From Xiphophorus maculatus (taxonomy: Eukaryota; Chordata; Actinopteri; Cyprinodontiformes; Poeciliidae), in contig NC_036461.1 in the NCBI RefSeq assembly GCF_002775205.1, forward strand, positions 15,537,015-15,601,014: 64,000 nucleotides of DNA, given 5' to 3'. Position 1 is the first letter of the stretch; the number at the start of each line of letters is the position of its first letter. Shown in pieces: positions 51,078 through 63,967 of this stretch. The notes under the pieces are model-generated. The model ran no database searches, was not told the DNA's origin, and saw only the letters and a list, made by a program, of their open reading frames with translations. The position numbers and the translations under genes are program-made.

Positions 51078-54000
51078 ATGCCCTTGCCATTTGGCTTTAA
51101 GCTCAAAAGGACTCGAAGGTATACTGTTTCCAGCAAGAGCTGTCTTGTCACTCGGATTCAGCTTCTGAATGGAGAGTTTGTGGAGTTTACTCTGTCTGTG
51201 GAGAGCACTGGGCAGGAATGTTTGGAGGCAGTAGCCCAGAGACTTGAGTTAAGAGAGGTATGTATGGGTTTTCATTCAATACAAATGCTGATTGTTTCTT
51301 TTAGGACTTACTATCTCAGCAGTAGAGTATTTTAGTTAGGCTGTCCTCCGGTCAGACTCCTTCTTGAAACTCCAGAATCGAACAGAAGAGACAGACAAGC
51401 AAGTTCTTTCCAAATCAATGTAACATTGGAATATATTATATAACTAATGTACACACAATCATAGAGCGCTACTTTAATGGGAACAACATCTAACACTTGG
51501 TGTGAATTGTATTCTTAAAATTATTTTATAAAAAAATGAAACCATTCCAAACGTCTAACAGTGACATAGAAACAGCACTGAGTCAGAATTTTATTTTTTT
51601 TTTACCCCTCCAGGGGGTCTTTTGTGGGCTCTAGTGTCCCTTATATAAAAGTAGGCTGACAGGAAAGGGGGGGAAGACATGCGGCAAATATCGTCGGGTC
51701 CGGGAGTCGAACCAACGACGGCTGCATCGAGGACTCAAGGCCTCCAAACATGAGTTGCGCTATCCCCTACGCCACCACGGCACGCCCCTGAGTCAGAATT
51801 TTAAAGGTTTCAAATTTCCAGTAGAAACTACAAGTAAAGTTGTTTCTGTTGCAAGAGACCTGATATCTTAATGTTGCACTGCAAGCTAAATTGAATGCAA
51901 ATGCTTTAATGTTATTTACTGAGTAAGAAGAAACAACAAATAGTTGCAGGAGGACAATATTTATATGTTCCCTAAAAATAAAAAAACATTTAAAAAGTCT
52001 CAAGGATGTTTTAATTGGGCTGAAGTTCTCTGTTAAAAGCTGTGATATCCTCCAATATCCAGCACTGAATTTGTTTAGAGGCTGTCATTAACATTTTGCC
52101 AGTAACTTCCAGATTGCCTGATGCTGCTGTCCTCCACTGCTCTGTGGCTAATGTGTATTTGTTCCTGTTTGTCTGTGTATTGTAGATCACATATTTCAGT
52201 CTGTGGTACTTCAATAAGCAGAACCAGCAGAGATGGATCGACTTGGAGAAAGCATTAAAGAAACAGTTGGACAAATATGGGCAGGAGCCCACAGTTTACT
52301 TTGGAGTTTTGTTTTACATACCTAGTGTTGCCCAACTGCAACAGGAGATCACAAGGTGAAGTTGAGAAAACCACCACAACTCCCATGATGTAAACATTTA
52401 AGAAATAATAATCCAAGAGTTCTGGTTTGAGTTCTTGAAAATCTGTCAGAGAGATTAATGTCATACTTTGATTGCGCTGAAGTATGTTTGCTTGTTCTGC
52501 TCTTACTTGCATGTCACTGTCCCACAGATACCAGTATTACCTACAGTTGAAGAAGGATGTTCTGGAGGGCAGGATCACATGCTCACTGGACCAGGTTATT
52601 CGTTTAGCCAGTTTAGCAGTACAAGGTAAAAATCTGTGTGCAGCTTTAGGCTTTTGCCAGAAATGTAATATTTTCTGTTCCTGTGTGTTTTTGGCCCTAA
52701 CATTTGGTACATGCAACACACTAAAAGATAATTTTGATCCTCTTGGTGTATCTTTCATTCATATTAAACAAAACACCAAATTAGTCATAAATTACATTAA
52801 ATTACTCATGCTGCTCAGACAAACATTTTTATAGTCAGTTTTGGATGGCCGACTTGTTTTGATTTATCAAAAATGCTGCATGTTTTCCAGCAATGGAGCT
52901 AAATAGGTAAGTGCAGCATTTTTTGCACCCAGAGCTCCTATTTAAAAGTCAGCTTTGTAAGCAGCTGGTAAAAAGTGCCTTCTACGTAGAGCAAAGTCCT
53001 TTTTTGATTTTTGCGATATGCTGCCTCTGAATGTCAACATCTGGTTTGTCAAGTTCTTCCAACTGATTTTAGATTTCTTCACTGTGTAATTTGATATGTT
53101 AACTCGGAAACTGTTATTTTGCTTCTGTCAGCTGTAACTCTCAATCAGTACTCATATCTGAAAAACTGAACACATCTGTGACTGTTTTTAGAAAACAACC
53201 TGAAGCTGCTCATATGTTTTTCAGACAGTGGTACAAAACAAAATGGATCGCTCCAATTCTAAAATTTGACCATCATGCAGTGCTGTATTACACTCTACTG
53301 ACGTTCCTCATGGGTTTTCTTGTTAAAAATGCAAAGTGCTATGAGGAAATGAGACCTGAGAGTTTTGTTTTGGAGTTTATGTGTTGAACTGCACTCACTA
53401 TTTTTTGATGCCAACAGCTGACTTTGGAGACTTCAATCGATACGACTCCCAGGAATTTCTTAAAAAGTTTGCACTATTCCCTATTGTAAGTATTTAGGTT
53501 TTTTTTTTATTTTCTCCAGTATAGAAAGTTACTTTTGCTCTTTTGTTTTGCACTTTAGCTGTATGAAACCTAACTGTGTTTGCAGGACTGGATTCAGGAT
53601 GAACGCGTGCTGGAGGAGGCCACTCAGAAAGTGGCAATTCTCTATCAGTCATTTAGGTGAGCATGTTTCCATCCATCGATTCTTCTCTGTGCTTGGATCA
53701 AGAAATCAATAGAGCTTAAGTTCAACTGGCCACTTTGCTCTCCTATTTTCTACCTACTCTTTTCCAGTTCGTTCTTTCCTTTTCAAATTTCTTAACTATT
53801 AACATACCAGTTTATAAACATGCTGAAAAAATTGCAAAAAATGTTTTCTGGTGAAGTATTTTGATAAATAGAGATATATAATCATACAGATACTCTGATC
53901 CTTCATATGATTTATGTTCTCTCATCAAACTACAGATGTAAAAAGTTAGTGTGGATCACAAAATTATTGCACTGTTTAACATTTATAAAAACCATTAAAA

Positions 54001-57000
54001 AAATTTATTTTTTAATTTTTTGCAGAACTTCATACCATAACTTTATCAACTAGCTTTCAAAGACTTGTATGCGTTGTTCAATGTGCTAATGGCGGAGAAG
54101 CAACTTGCTGTTTCCGGAAAACTTTATCCACTGCTGGCCGTTCTAACTAGCCTGAGCATTCATGCCAGGTTCTATTGCGACGAACTTGCAATAGCGCAGC
54201 AGACATTATGGGGGACCCTCCTCCTGGCTCTGAATGGTTGTTTCTAACTGAGCTGTGTTTCACACATTTGCTGAAGTACGTAAGCTCGCTGATGATGTTA
54301 AGAAAACTATAGTAACCTTGAAAAGAAAAGCAGTATCATTATACTTGCCGCACTTATGGTATTTACATTTTTACTCCGGTCAAAGGTTGTCAACAGGCTT
54401 GATTCGGACCACAGGCCGTAAAATGCCCAGGTCTGTTCTAGGTGGTAGTTGTTCTTTTTCAGACTTGACCCTTAACTAATGTCAATAAAGCATGGGCTGA
54501 ATGCCATGAGGAGTAAGGTTCAAATACAGTACAAAACAAACTTATTGAAGAAGTGGCAAGAGGAGACAAAGCCAGCATTGAATCAATGTTTTTTTTTTTC
54601 ACTCCAGTTTCCAGAGATTAGCTTTCTCTCTACCCACCTTATGACTCTGTAGCCATCAATATGTACATCTAAAACAAAAAAGTTGACTCTAGTCATTGTG
54701 CTGTGACCTACTTCAACAGTTGTATCCTTGTTTGCTTTGCGTTTTAAGGGCGTTTTCATTTTATCATCATCCATTTTTCTTCTGTTCAGAGGTTTTCCAG
54801 CTCCTGAGGCAGAAATGCTGTACATGCAGGAGGTTGAAAAGTTGGAAGGTTATGGGCAGGAGAGCTATCAAGCCAAGGTGGGTCTGCAGCATCCGCCCTA
54901 CAACTCTGCGCTTTCCAAACCATTCAGAACAAAGCTATTTGGTTGGTGCAATGTGGGGAAAAAACAAGCCTTTATCAGTTTATTTTGATTCTTTTTTTGA
55001 TCAGGACAACACAGGTATAGACGTCACTCTGGGTTCCTGTCTTGATGGTATCTTTGTAAAATATAAGAATGGACGTTCACCTTTATTATATCGGTAAGTT
55101 TGAAAGAAATTCATGCCATCTCTTGCTGTGCACTGCCTGTCAGCTGGTTGAACAAAGGCTGCTACACTGTCTCCTTGCTTACTACAAATTCAACCATTTG
55201 TAAATGTTTACATGTGTGAAAAGAACGGAGAGCTGAGCTGTGGCACGGAGACTAAAGGAATGCCACCTACCGTTCTTATTCAAGAGAAGATGTTTTACAA
55301 CCATATTTGGCAAACAACAGTTGACAAGTCTGTAAAGCAACTGAATGCTAGCTTGTTACCTAAGCTAATAGCCTGACTATGTCCCATTAGTACTCTAAAT
55401 TGGGTGTAAGTTGACTGCTATATGTTTCAAAGTTAAAATGCCTATAAATAAATGTAATGGATCTCATTATGACTGTAATAATCAATGTAATGGTATTTTC
55501 TCAGTAGAAGGAATGTTTGGTGCTATGCCTTTTTTTGAATTAAAGCACTAAAACCATGTTTGTCAGTGTGTAAACACTGCCCCAGGCCTAATTATAATTA
55601 TCGTGTCAGCAGTGATTAATTAATCCTGCTGGTATAGAGGAAGCTGATAGTGAAATGATTCCTCCAGGTAACTGAAATACTGATGTGGAAAAATTACAGT
55701 TAGTGCTTGGAAATAGCTTTTTTCCACGACAAAATACACTGTCTCACAGCCTAAATAGTAAATGACAAGTATTCTAAGAATATGTATCTGCAGGACAGAA
55801 TTATTTTTAGGTATTTAGTGCTCCCACAATTAAAATAGTCGACCATTGTGTCTGTCTTACAGCAGTAACATCCTTTGTTGTTTTTACTGCCTGTTCAGGT
55901 GGCATGAAATTACCAACATGAGTCATAATAGGTCCTTCTTTGGCCTGGAGCTCAGCAACAGAGAGGAGAGTGTTCAGTTCCAGACCGTAAGTCTGTCCCT
56001 TCTCAACCAAAACATTGTTCTGTTTAACTTTATTTGGCTAAACTGGAATTTTGCATTTGTTATGGATTTTACCACTGGCTTAGCAGAATCCCTCTTTGTG
56101 AGTGTAGCATATATTTAGGGTGTGTTTTTAGCGTACCAATGTGGAAATACAGAAATAGTCTTGTGGAAGTATTCACACTCCTCAAACTTCTTCATATTTT
56201 GTCACATTACAACCACAAACCTCTATGTATTTTATGTGAATTTTATGCCAAAGAACAACACGGAATAATGCATGACTATGATGTGGAAGAAAAATAATAT
56301 ACATTTCAAAAAGTGTGCAACTCGGACACCAACCCCACCAAAATAAAATCCATTCTGCTGCCAGAAGTCACCTAATGAGTTAATAGAGTCTGTGTTTTTA
56401 ATTTAATCTCAGCTGTTCTGTGAAGACTTTAGAAGTTTGTTAGAGAACATCAGTAAAGATGAAGATCAAGAAACACATAAGACAAGTTGGGGACTTTGCA
56501 GAGAGGGTGAAAAATATGTAAAAGCTAGAGAGTGTATATATTTTTCCACTGCACTGTTCTAATCAAACTAAGTTAAGTTCACCTCTGTGCCTTTTTTTGT
56601 CTTGTAGTTTCAAATATGTGTTTTCTTTCTTTATTTGTAGGACGACATGGAAACTTCTAAATACGTCTGCCGCATGTGTCTGGCCAGACTCAAGTTTTAT
56701 AAGACCAATAAGAGCAACTTGTAAGCATTTTGCAGCATGTCTAGCCTAGTTCCTGTCTCTTTACTGTCTCCTTCTCCTCTTCAGTCTTACATCATGTCTT
56801 TCCAATTCTCCTCTCTCTCTTCAGAGAGCAGAGTCCCCCCCTGCCCTCTGAGAGCTCCCAGAAGTCCCTTCTCACTCTATCCTTTCCTCGTTTTCCAATA
56901 CTCTCTCGCACATCTCTGCTTTCAGATAAGGGGTGAGCAACACTGCCACCCTCTGTTTGTGTGTTCCCACAAGTTCACCACCTGAGGACAAATAAAAGCC

Positions 57001-60000
57001 CTCTATATTGCCTAAAGTATTGAACTGTGAATAAGAATGTAGGCGAGCCAATAATTGCGACCACATGTTCTATTTTTCTATTTTATTCAGATTCTACAAG
57101 CATTTGGTAAGAATCAGTCGCTCTTAGGGGATCAGAAAATTCTAGTTCCATAATAAGATGACACCTAAGCACAAAGTCCATTTTTGAAATCTCGCTTTGA
57201 AACAGCTAGTAGTGGTTTATAACAAAATGAAGGCAATTGAGAGGAGAGTGCGTGGCCACATAAAGGCATTTATAGATCAAGAACAGGGCACAGAACTTCA
57301 CAAAGCCATAAATTTTACTTTTCTGCAGTAAAGCATTTTTTGTTTATTGTTGTCACATGCTTTCTATGAGTCATAAGTGCATAAAGCAAGGTCCATAAAT
57401 CCATATTAAAGCCTATTTGTTAACGTTTATGTGTCTGAAGCGTCTCAATACTCTAGATATTATAGCATCTATGTAGATTTTTTCTTTGATCAAACATACC
57501 AGTTTTAAACTTAGTCAAAACACCACAAATGGGTTCTGACCCAACACTAATGAGCATTATGTACTAGAGACCAGGAAACTTCCTGAAATTGATTTTCTGG
57601 GTAATTTAACATATTTATATGATAGAAATATTTAAACCAGTACCATTTTAGTACCGTTTTGTTTAAACAAGCTTTTTTTTTTTTTTTTCTTTCAGCCAAA
57701 CTCCACCTACAGCAGTCAATTTAGTCAGACGGAGATCTTCAACGAGAATATCTCTGGTAATGTCTACATTGTCCTTCTACACACCTGTTCAGTGGAACCA
57801 GTTTTATTTCATGCAATGTTAAACACTCTTTTTGAAATTTTCCCTGCAAAAATTGTTAAAATTGACAAAAGCAAAACTTTCTAACTTTTTTTTATATACG
57901 GTCTTGCTTCTGTGTTGCCTTAATATTTATAGATGTGATCATTTTAATACATAGGAAAAAAAAAAGATAGTACTAGTGGTTTAATGTGGTAACTCAATAA
58001 ATGCACTGTCTGTGAAAATCATATTAATTTCATTGTTTATTTCATATTTTCTGCCCTCCGGCTCATCATAACTCAACTTTAACTGTGGCTCATAAAGTAG
58101 CCCCTAACATTCTGTTGGTTAATCTGTATTGCAGTTTATCCGCAGACCAAATATCTTTTCTACGTTGCTCTTGAGCCCTGCCCACTGATTTTAATGTATG
58201 CCAGAGAGATTTAATGAATTGCAACACAGAAATGTAGAATAATTAAGTACAAAAAATCCCTTCTGACTGTAATTATAGTAAATAATGCATACTCCTATAA
58301 ATACTTGTGTATTTCATGAATTGCAGAAATCTTTACACCAGTTATTTATTTGATGCATGGTTTCCACATTGATGTAAATTAATCTGAATAGAAATAAATA
58401 TTTAAAGACTTTTGACTCTAGTAGTTATGAGAGTTGATAAAATCTCTGTTTTGTTTCTTTGCAGCCAAAGTCTCAGGCCTACTTGATGCCCCAGATGCAC
58501 TACAACGGCCATTTTACTGAGCCCTACACTTCATCACAAGGTAAGCACCGACTAGAAATAGGGTTACTTTCCCACGTCAGGCAATGTGATCGAAATCTGC
58601 TTTTTTCCCCCATAAGTGACCCATATCCAACTTTCTCACCAATGTACCCAATTCCAATCTTTTCACAACTTTTTTTTGGAATTACCTTACTTTGTGTTAT
58701 GATCTTGTGACGATACTGTCAGCTCTCCGCACTGAGTAAACTTTGGATGTTCCCACTCTCTCGTAGATAACCTATATGTGAACCCCCAGAATGGTTTTTA
58801 CTACCACTCCCAGACCAGCCTGGACCGCTCTCCTCTGGAGTACAGCAGCGGAGGGCGTCTGCGAAACGGCAGCGTGTACAGCGCCCACAGCACTAGCTCA
58901 CTGAACAATCCCCAGCACTACCATCAGCCCTCGCCCATGTCCTCCAACCCCTCCATTACGAGTGACATCACCAGGCCAGACTTCATTCCCTCCCATCGCC
59001 ACAGCGCGCTCATCCCACCCTCCTATCGCGCCACTCCTGATTACGAGACGGTGATGCGGCAGAAGAACCGAGGCATGGCGGGGGGCATGGTTCTGTCTCA
59101 GGAGCATCGGCAGAGTCACTCCATGAGGAATTTGAACATTGGGAACTCGTACGCCTACAGCAGGCCAGACCCTCTGGTTTACAGCCAACCAGAAATAAGA
59201 GTAGAGTATGGCGGAACGTCCCACCATCACCAGTACCCCTTTCATCTGGGCTCCAGCTTCCACAGCCCCTCTCCATACCCCTACCCTCCAGAGCGGAGGC
59301 CCGTTGTTGGAGCTGTCAGCGTCCCGGAGCTCACAAACGTCCAGCTGCAGCAGGCGCAGGAATATCCGGCCCCCAACATCATGAGAACACAGGTCTACCG
59401 ACCGCCGCCACCTTACCCGTACGCTTACCCGCGTCCTGCTAACAGCACCCCCGACCTGTCTCGTCACCTCTACGTCAGCAGCAGCAACCCAGACCTGATA
59501 ATCACGAGGCGAGTCCATCACTCTGTCCAGACCTTCCAGGAGGACAGCCTGCCTGTCGCACACTCCCTACAGGAAGTATCAGAGCCTCTGTTCAGCGCTC
59601 CGCCGCATCGACAGCCGTACCACGCTCACAAGCGAAACTCCATTGAGATTGCCGGTTTGGCTCACAGCCTAGAGGCGGTGAGGGTCAAAGAGAGAACTAT
59701 GTCCTCCTCAGCAGCGGAAGCAGCAACCCCACCTCCTGTGGTGCATTCTGGGTCCCAGGTTAACGTGTTTTTAGAACATACTAAGACAGCAGAGAGGGGA
59801 GACGCACAGTACGGACACAAAAAGTCTCTGTCTGATGCAACAATGCTAGTTCATAGCAGTGGGGAAGATGAGGAGTTGGAGGACGATATTGGGCGTCACA
59901 CTCCTCTTTCACAGGAAGCGGTGGTTATTCCAGAGCAGCCGCCGCCGCCGCAGCATCGCAGCCTGACGTCTCTGTCCTCTGTGACGACTCAGCAACAAAT

Positions 60001-63000
60001 CCCAAAGGAGCCGCCTCCCGCGTATCCTATAGGGTCTGCCCTAGACCCCTCCAAAACCAGCTCCCTGGTCTATAAAGTTCACCCTCGGATCCACAAAGGA
60101 GAGCCGCTTTACCTGCTGTCAGATTTGAGACAACCTGAAATTATGCCCTCAGTGTCTGAGAGCGATGTGAGCGAGCAAGACAATCGCAAGCCTAAGAGAG
60201 ACTTCAGTAAGGGACTTGTGTTCTCGCTTCCTGCTGGAGGGGAAACGTTGCAGGGTTTACCGCCTCCGGTGAGTTTCTTCTCTAAAAATCCGTTTTTTTG
60301 TCTTGTAGCAGATTTATTGTTATCAGGGTTTTTACAGAGTCTGGGAAAGTCTCAAGATGTGAAATTTGATTTAGGTGTTCTCCAACTCTGAATAAGAAGA
60401 CTCCATCCAACCAACCATTAATTTTAATCCTAACTACTGTCAGAAATATCTGATATAAATTCATAATAAAGTTATTTTTTTTATATTTGAATTTCAAAAA
60501 TTGGCTAAAAAAAGGTCAAAGAGCTGGAAATTTAAATCTTGTATTCCTGTCACAATGGCAAATTTTGCTTTATGTTCCCAGTAGTTTTTGTAGCAAACGA
60601 TAATATTTTTGTTTATGGACTATTTTCAACTAAAATAATGATAATGGCATATTAATGCAAGTTTGCGACTCTTAAAGACTAATAAACTTTAATTTTGTAA
60701 AGAACACTGGAGAGTTCTTTACAAAGAACTCTCCAGTGTTCAAGATATTTTTATATCAGAAAATAAAATACAACAATAAGAATAAAGAAAGAGGAAATAA
60801 AAAACGCACAAAACCAAAACCTTAAATAAAATGAATTATTACCTCTTTGTAAATGAAATTGCTCTTCAAAAAAATATTAAATATCAGACTGGAAATAATT
60901 AAGCTCATGTTACAATTAATCTTGAAAAGTTTTGAGTTTTGAGATTGGATGATATGTATAAGCCCTGTTGCAGGCCTTTTGTCAGTCATTTCCTGCAGAC
61001 CAACATACAAACATTTGTTAATGAGAAGAGTTGTTCCCTGTAAGAACGCGAAAGTGAAGGTGTTGGCAAGACGAGCAGAAGAAACCAGACAGCCAACAAA
61101 AGTCGGCGTTAGATGTAGAGAAGCAGCTGGCAGACACTTCTAGGATAAAGTAACAAAGCTGGAATGTTAAAAATGAAGCATAGTGCGTTATCCCTGATTG
61201 TGTATGAAATGTAATATTTCTGTGCAGTCAGCTGCTCTGGTCATCAGTGACCATAAACACACTTTGTCAGTTTTTTTTGGAACAGTTCTTAAAATACTAA
61301 TTTAGATGTTGAATTTCTTTTTTCAATGACGTTTTTGAAAATCACACAAACGGACCTTGAGAGAGAAAGAAGGAAGATGGGTTGGAAGTTTGCTTTGCCT
61401 GCAGATGATAACCACAATAGTTTCAGGTTGACAAGTCAGCAGGGAGGAATGCTGCTCTGCTTCCTCGTTGAACTGGAAAGGTGACATTTCAGCTAAAGAA
61501 AACAGTCAACAAGCATGCGCCGTCCCTCCCCTCACCTGGTTGGAGTCTCTTTTTTCTCCGCCGCTTTTACGCATTTCCCCTGTTCTTTTCTCTTTGTCTC
61601 CGCTCGGTCACAACAGGGGATGAAGAAAGGTTCCAGGTCAGAGGTGAGGAAGATGGGCCCTCTGAAGCTGGCCCGTCACAACGGCCTGTCGGTGTCCAGG
61701 AAAGTGGTGCAGAACGAGGTCGTAGACGAGCCGGAGCAGCCGTCCAACGATGAAAAAGTAAGACGCTTCAGTTTTCACTGCCTTGCTCCTTGAGAATTAA
61801 CACGTCTAATGTTTCATTTTCACATTTAAAACTAAAGAGAGAAATGTTTCTCTAAAGTTAAACAGCTGATCAGCAGGAGTTGCACGTCTTGCTGGTGTTC
61901 ATAAACTTCAGGTGTGGATTTTTATTAAGAGGGAAACATAATGGAGATTCTTTCAGGTCCAAGTTTGATTAAGTTGTCTAAATTATGGTGCTTTTGTCTG
62001 AAAGTGTAAAAACATAACAATAAACAATTTTGAAGGTCATTGTTATTTGACTTGAACAGATGACAGCTGTTGTGCTTTTTTCTCTGCACAGCAACAATAT
62101 TTACACTTTTAGAAAGTGTATTTAAAAAAAAAAAGAGGTAAGAAGAATTTAACCAGGGTTGTTCTAACAGCTAACATTAAACTTATGCTATGACGACAAC
62201 AATTACCGTAGTTCGACGGAGTGTAGTGTATTTTGCGACCCTTCTCTGAGATATTTTTAGTCTTTCTGCATTTTAACATCTAATTTTTATCTGTTTAAAA
62301 TAAATTAAAAAATCCCCATAAAAAGTAGTCTAAGCTGTTTAAGATCTGACTAAAGATGAGGAAGATTATGTACAGCTCACTGCACTGAATAATTTATTCT
62401 CGTCATGAAATCAGCCCGGGGTCCTAAACCTGGGAAACATTTACTGTAAGCCACACAGATGCTTTTGAATAAATCAGAATATCATTAAGAAGTCTTTATT
62501 TTCATAGCATTTCAATTGTAGTTATCTAAACAGAGTAATTGCACGGAAATAAGAATTTATTTCTGTTGATTTTGATGATTATTTAGTTGCTCTGTTGAAT
62601 AAAGTGTTTGAGTAAAATGTCTCACACAGCTCAGACAGTGTTAGGGTTTCGTCTCTATTGCAGCCGATCAGCTTGAGGCTCCACTGGGGCGTTAGGGAAG
62701 CTCTGATTACGTTATTATTGACCTTCAACTTGTCTGCCCTGTCGGGTCTGGTCTCTCTCATCTTTCTTTTGACAATACTAAACCAGCTGGTATATCTGGC
62801 AGCGTGTCCAGGTGCCGAGTCCTCCTGGAAAAATAATAAATCAGGATCTCCATAAAAGCTGCTCAACAGCTGGAAGCATGAAGAATGTTCCTGGTAGACA
62901 GCTGCCTTTGGTTTTAGACTTGACAAAAACCCAGACATTTCTGATATCATCCCTGGTTAAATTGTTCCTTAAAAGAAAAAAATGTGACCGTAACTCTTGT

Positions 63001-63169
63001 TATGGATAGATATCCTCCAGCTGCAGTCCACCTGACACTGAACCCTGTTTCTTATACTGGCGCTGGTGTGCAGTCTTCTTAAAGATGCGATTATTATCAG
63101 TGCTAGACAAGGTTTTTTCCTTTAACTCAACTTTCCATTAACATTCTTGAACATAATTGGGTTGGTCTA

Positions 63170-63203
<34 letters not shown>

Positions 63204-63967
63204 CAGTGTAAGTTGCTGGAGCAGCATGTGGAAATGGGGGAGCTGCTGAAGGAGTTTGAGAGCGTCCCAAAGCGCGTTCCAGGAGAGGATTGTAACACGG
63301 CCCTGCTTCCAGAGAACAGGGACAAAAACCGCTTTGTAGACGTCCTGCCTTACGACAGCAGCAGAGTGGAGCTGGTTCCCACTAAAGAGAACAACACAGG
63401 CTACATCAATGCATCGCACGTTAAGGTAAGAGACGCACGGAGATGTTTAATAGTGGTTCACAAAACCTTTTGGCTTCTAATGGAAAACATTAGAAGCAAG
63501 GAGATGCAACCAACAAACCAGTTAAGCAAGGACTCAAACAGCCTCTACATTTAAACACCTGAAGCTGCTGCTTTTCCACAGGAGGAACATTATTGTCACA
63601 GATATGATATAAAGGATTGGATTAATTTCTTGAGATCTTCTCAGGGCCCAAATGCTTTCCTAGACCACTTTTGGTTTCACATTTAGTCTCGCTTTCTAGA
63701 ATTTTAGCAAGTGCACTGCTGCTATTCAAAATGAGTATTTAAGCTTCGTCAGTCATGCGTGTCGGATTATCTGTGGCATTCAAATCTGCCACACTGACAT
63801 TCCTGCTGCTTCCCACTTCCTCCCATTGTCTCCATTAGGTAACAATAGGTGGACAGACGTGGAGCTACATCGCTGCACAGGGTCCTCTGTCTCACACGTG
63901 TGCAGACTTTTGGCAGATGGTGTGGGAGGAGGACGTCTCCATCATCGCCATGGTGACTGCTGAAGAG
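51078..63967 (+). CDS. ptpn21: Protein tyrosine phosphatase non-receptor type 21 (PTPD1), 5' part
   Basis: Fifteen coding exons in the window: 51078-51257, 52186-52355, 52528-52625, 53418-53485, 53586-53656, 54790-54877, 55005-55093, 55899-55986, 56641-56720, 57696-57756, 58465-58540, 58767-60268, 61617-61757, 63207-63425 and 63839-63967. The sum is 3060 bases, 1020 residues; human is 1174. The start [20 protein letters not shown] and a FERM domain (about 20-310; [59 protein letters not shown]) are followed by [10 protein letters not shown] and a large exon (357-857) with [20 protein letters not shown] and [10 protein letters not shown]. The phosphatase domain begins about 905 ([36 protein letters not shown]). 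The HCSAGVGRTG loop is beyond the right edge. Cytosolic FERM-PTP linked to cortical actin, Src/FAK and EGFR signalling. The sequence fits PTPN21 better than its paralogue PTPN14. Confidence 0.95.
51578..51593 (+). repeat. SINE target-site duplication, left copy
   Basis: CTGAGTCAGAATTTTA, identical to 51788-51803. Confidence 0.95.
51594..51787 (-). mobile_element. tRNA-derived SINE
   Basis: Read on the minus strand it opens GGGGCGTGCCGTGGTGGCGT, with an A-box-like GTGGCGTAGGGG and a perfect B box GGTTCGACTCC, the internal promoter of RNA polymerase III. It ends in an A run (T run at 51594-51603 on the plus strand). A perfect 16-base duplication, CTGAGTCAGAATTTTA, flanks it at 51578-51593 and 51788-51803, showing LINE-type target-primed insertion. 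The head no longer folds as a full tRNA, as is normal for SINEs. Confidence 0.9.
51788..51803 (+). repeat. SINE target-site duplication, right copy
   Basis: CTGAGTCAGAATTTTA, identical to 51578-51593. Confidence 0.95.
53657..54789 (+). other. ptpn21 intron with an unexplained less AT-rich block
   Basis: Most of this intron is ordinary. From about 54060 to 54480 the sequence is less AT-rich and includes two short open frames without recognisable similarity. It may be part of an unidentified repeat; I cannot name it. Confidence 0.4.
55094..55898 (+). other. ptpn21 intron, nothing recognised
   Basis: AT-rich intron with no exon, repeat or conserved-looking block that I can identify. Confidence 0.4.
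56160..56545 (+). mobile_element. Decayed Tc1-like fragment in a ptpn21 intron
   Basis: ATTTTGTCACATTACAACCA (56198), AATAATGCATGACTATGATG (56263), and further on GAAGTTTGTTAGAGAACATC followed by GATGAAGATCAAGAAACAC are the left end and transposase start region of the Tc1 family. The 3' half is missing and the start codon context is degraded. Confidence 0.65.
57757..58464 (+). other. ptpn21 intron, nothing recognised
   Basis: AT-rich; no exon or mobile element recognised. Confidence 0.4.
60269..61616 (+). other. ptpn21 intron after the large exon
   Basis: AT-rich. A small inverted repeat lies near 60700-60740 (AACACTGGAGAGTTCTTTAC and its complement). No exon found. Confidence 0.45.
61758..63206 (+). 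other. ptpn21 intron ending in a GT repeat
   Basis: Contains nothing I recognise apart from the terminal GT tract. The 123-codon minus-strand frame at 62579-62950 includes [14 protein letters not shown], which faintly recalls a Tc1 QQDNAP block, and 62600-63000 may be a decayed transposon of another family. Confidence 0.4.
63172..63201 (+). repeat. (GT)15 microsatellite abutting a splice acceptor
   Basis: Uninterrupted GT dinucleotides immediately followed by TTCAG and ptpn21 exon 63207-63425. It takes the place of a normal polypyrimidine tract. Confidence 0.95.

Larger units (their letters stand above)
51258..52185 (+). other. ptpn21 intron holding a SINE
   Basis: Apart from the SINE at 51594-51787 and its target duplications I see nothing else in this intron. 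Confidence 0.5.

Noticed and set aside
51660-51787. A true tRNA gene, because of the B box GGTTCGACTCC.
   Set aside because: The arms do not form a cloverleaf, the unit continues into an unrelated tail with an A run, and target duplications flank it: a SINE.
56825-56933. A 109-base exon-like stretch between ptpn21 exons 56641-56720 and 57696-57756, with CTCTTCAG acceptor and GGTGAGCA donor, open in the incoming frame ([12 protein letters not shown]).
   Set aside because: Its length shifts the frame of the following exons and leads to a stop in exon 58465-58540. Skipping it restores the human-like [10 protein letters not shown]. At most a poison exon.
58898-59563. Minus-strand 221-codon open frame.
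   Set aside because: Antisense to the large GC-richer ptpn21 exon, with no similarity or promoter context.
62579-62950. A transposase gene on the minus strand.
   Set aside because: Only one short block faintly resembles a Tc1 motif, with no DDE context or ends; mentioned only as a possible relic.
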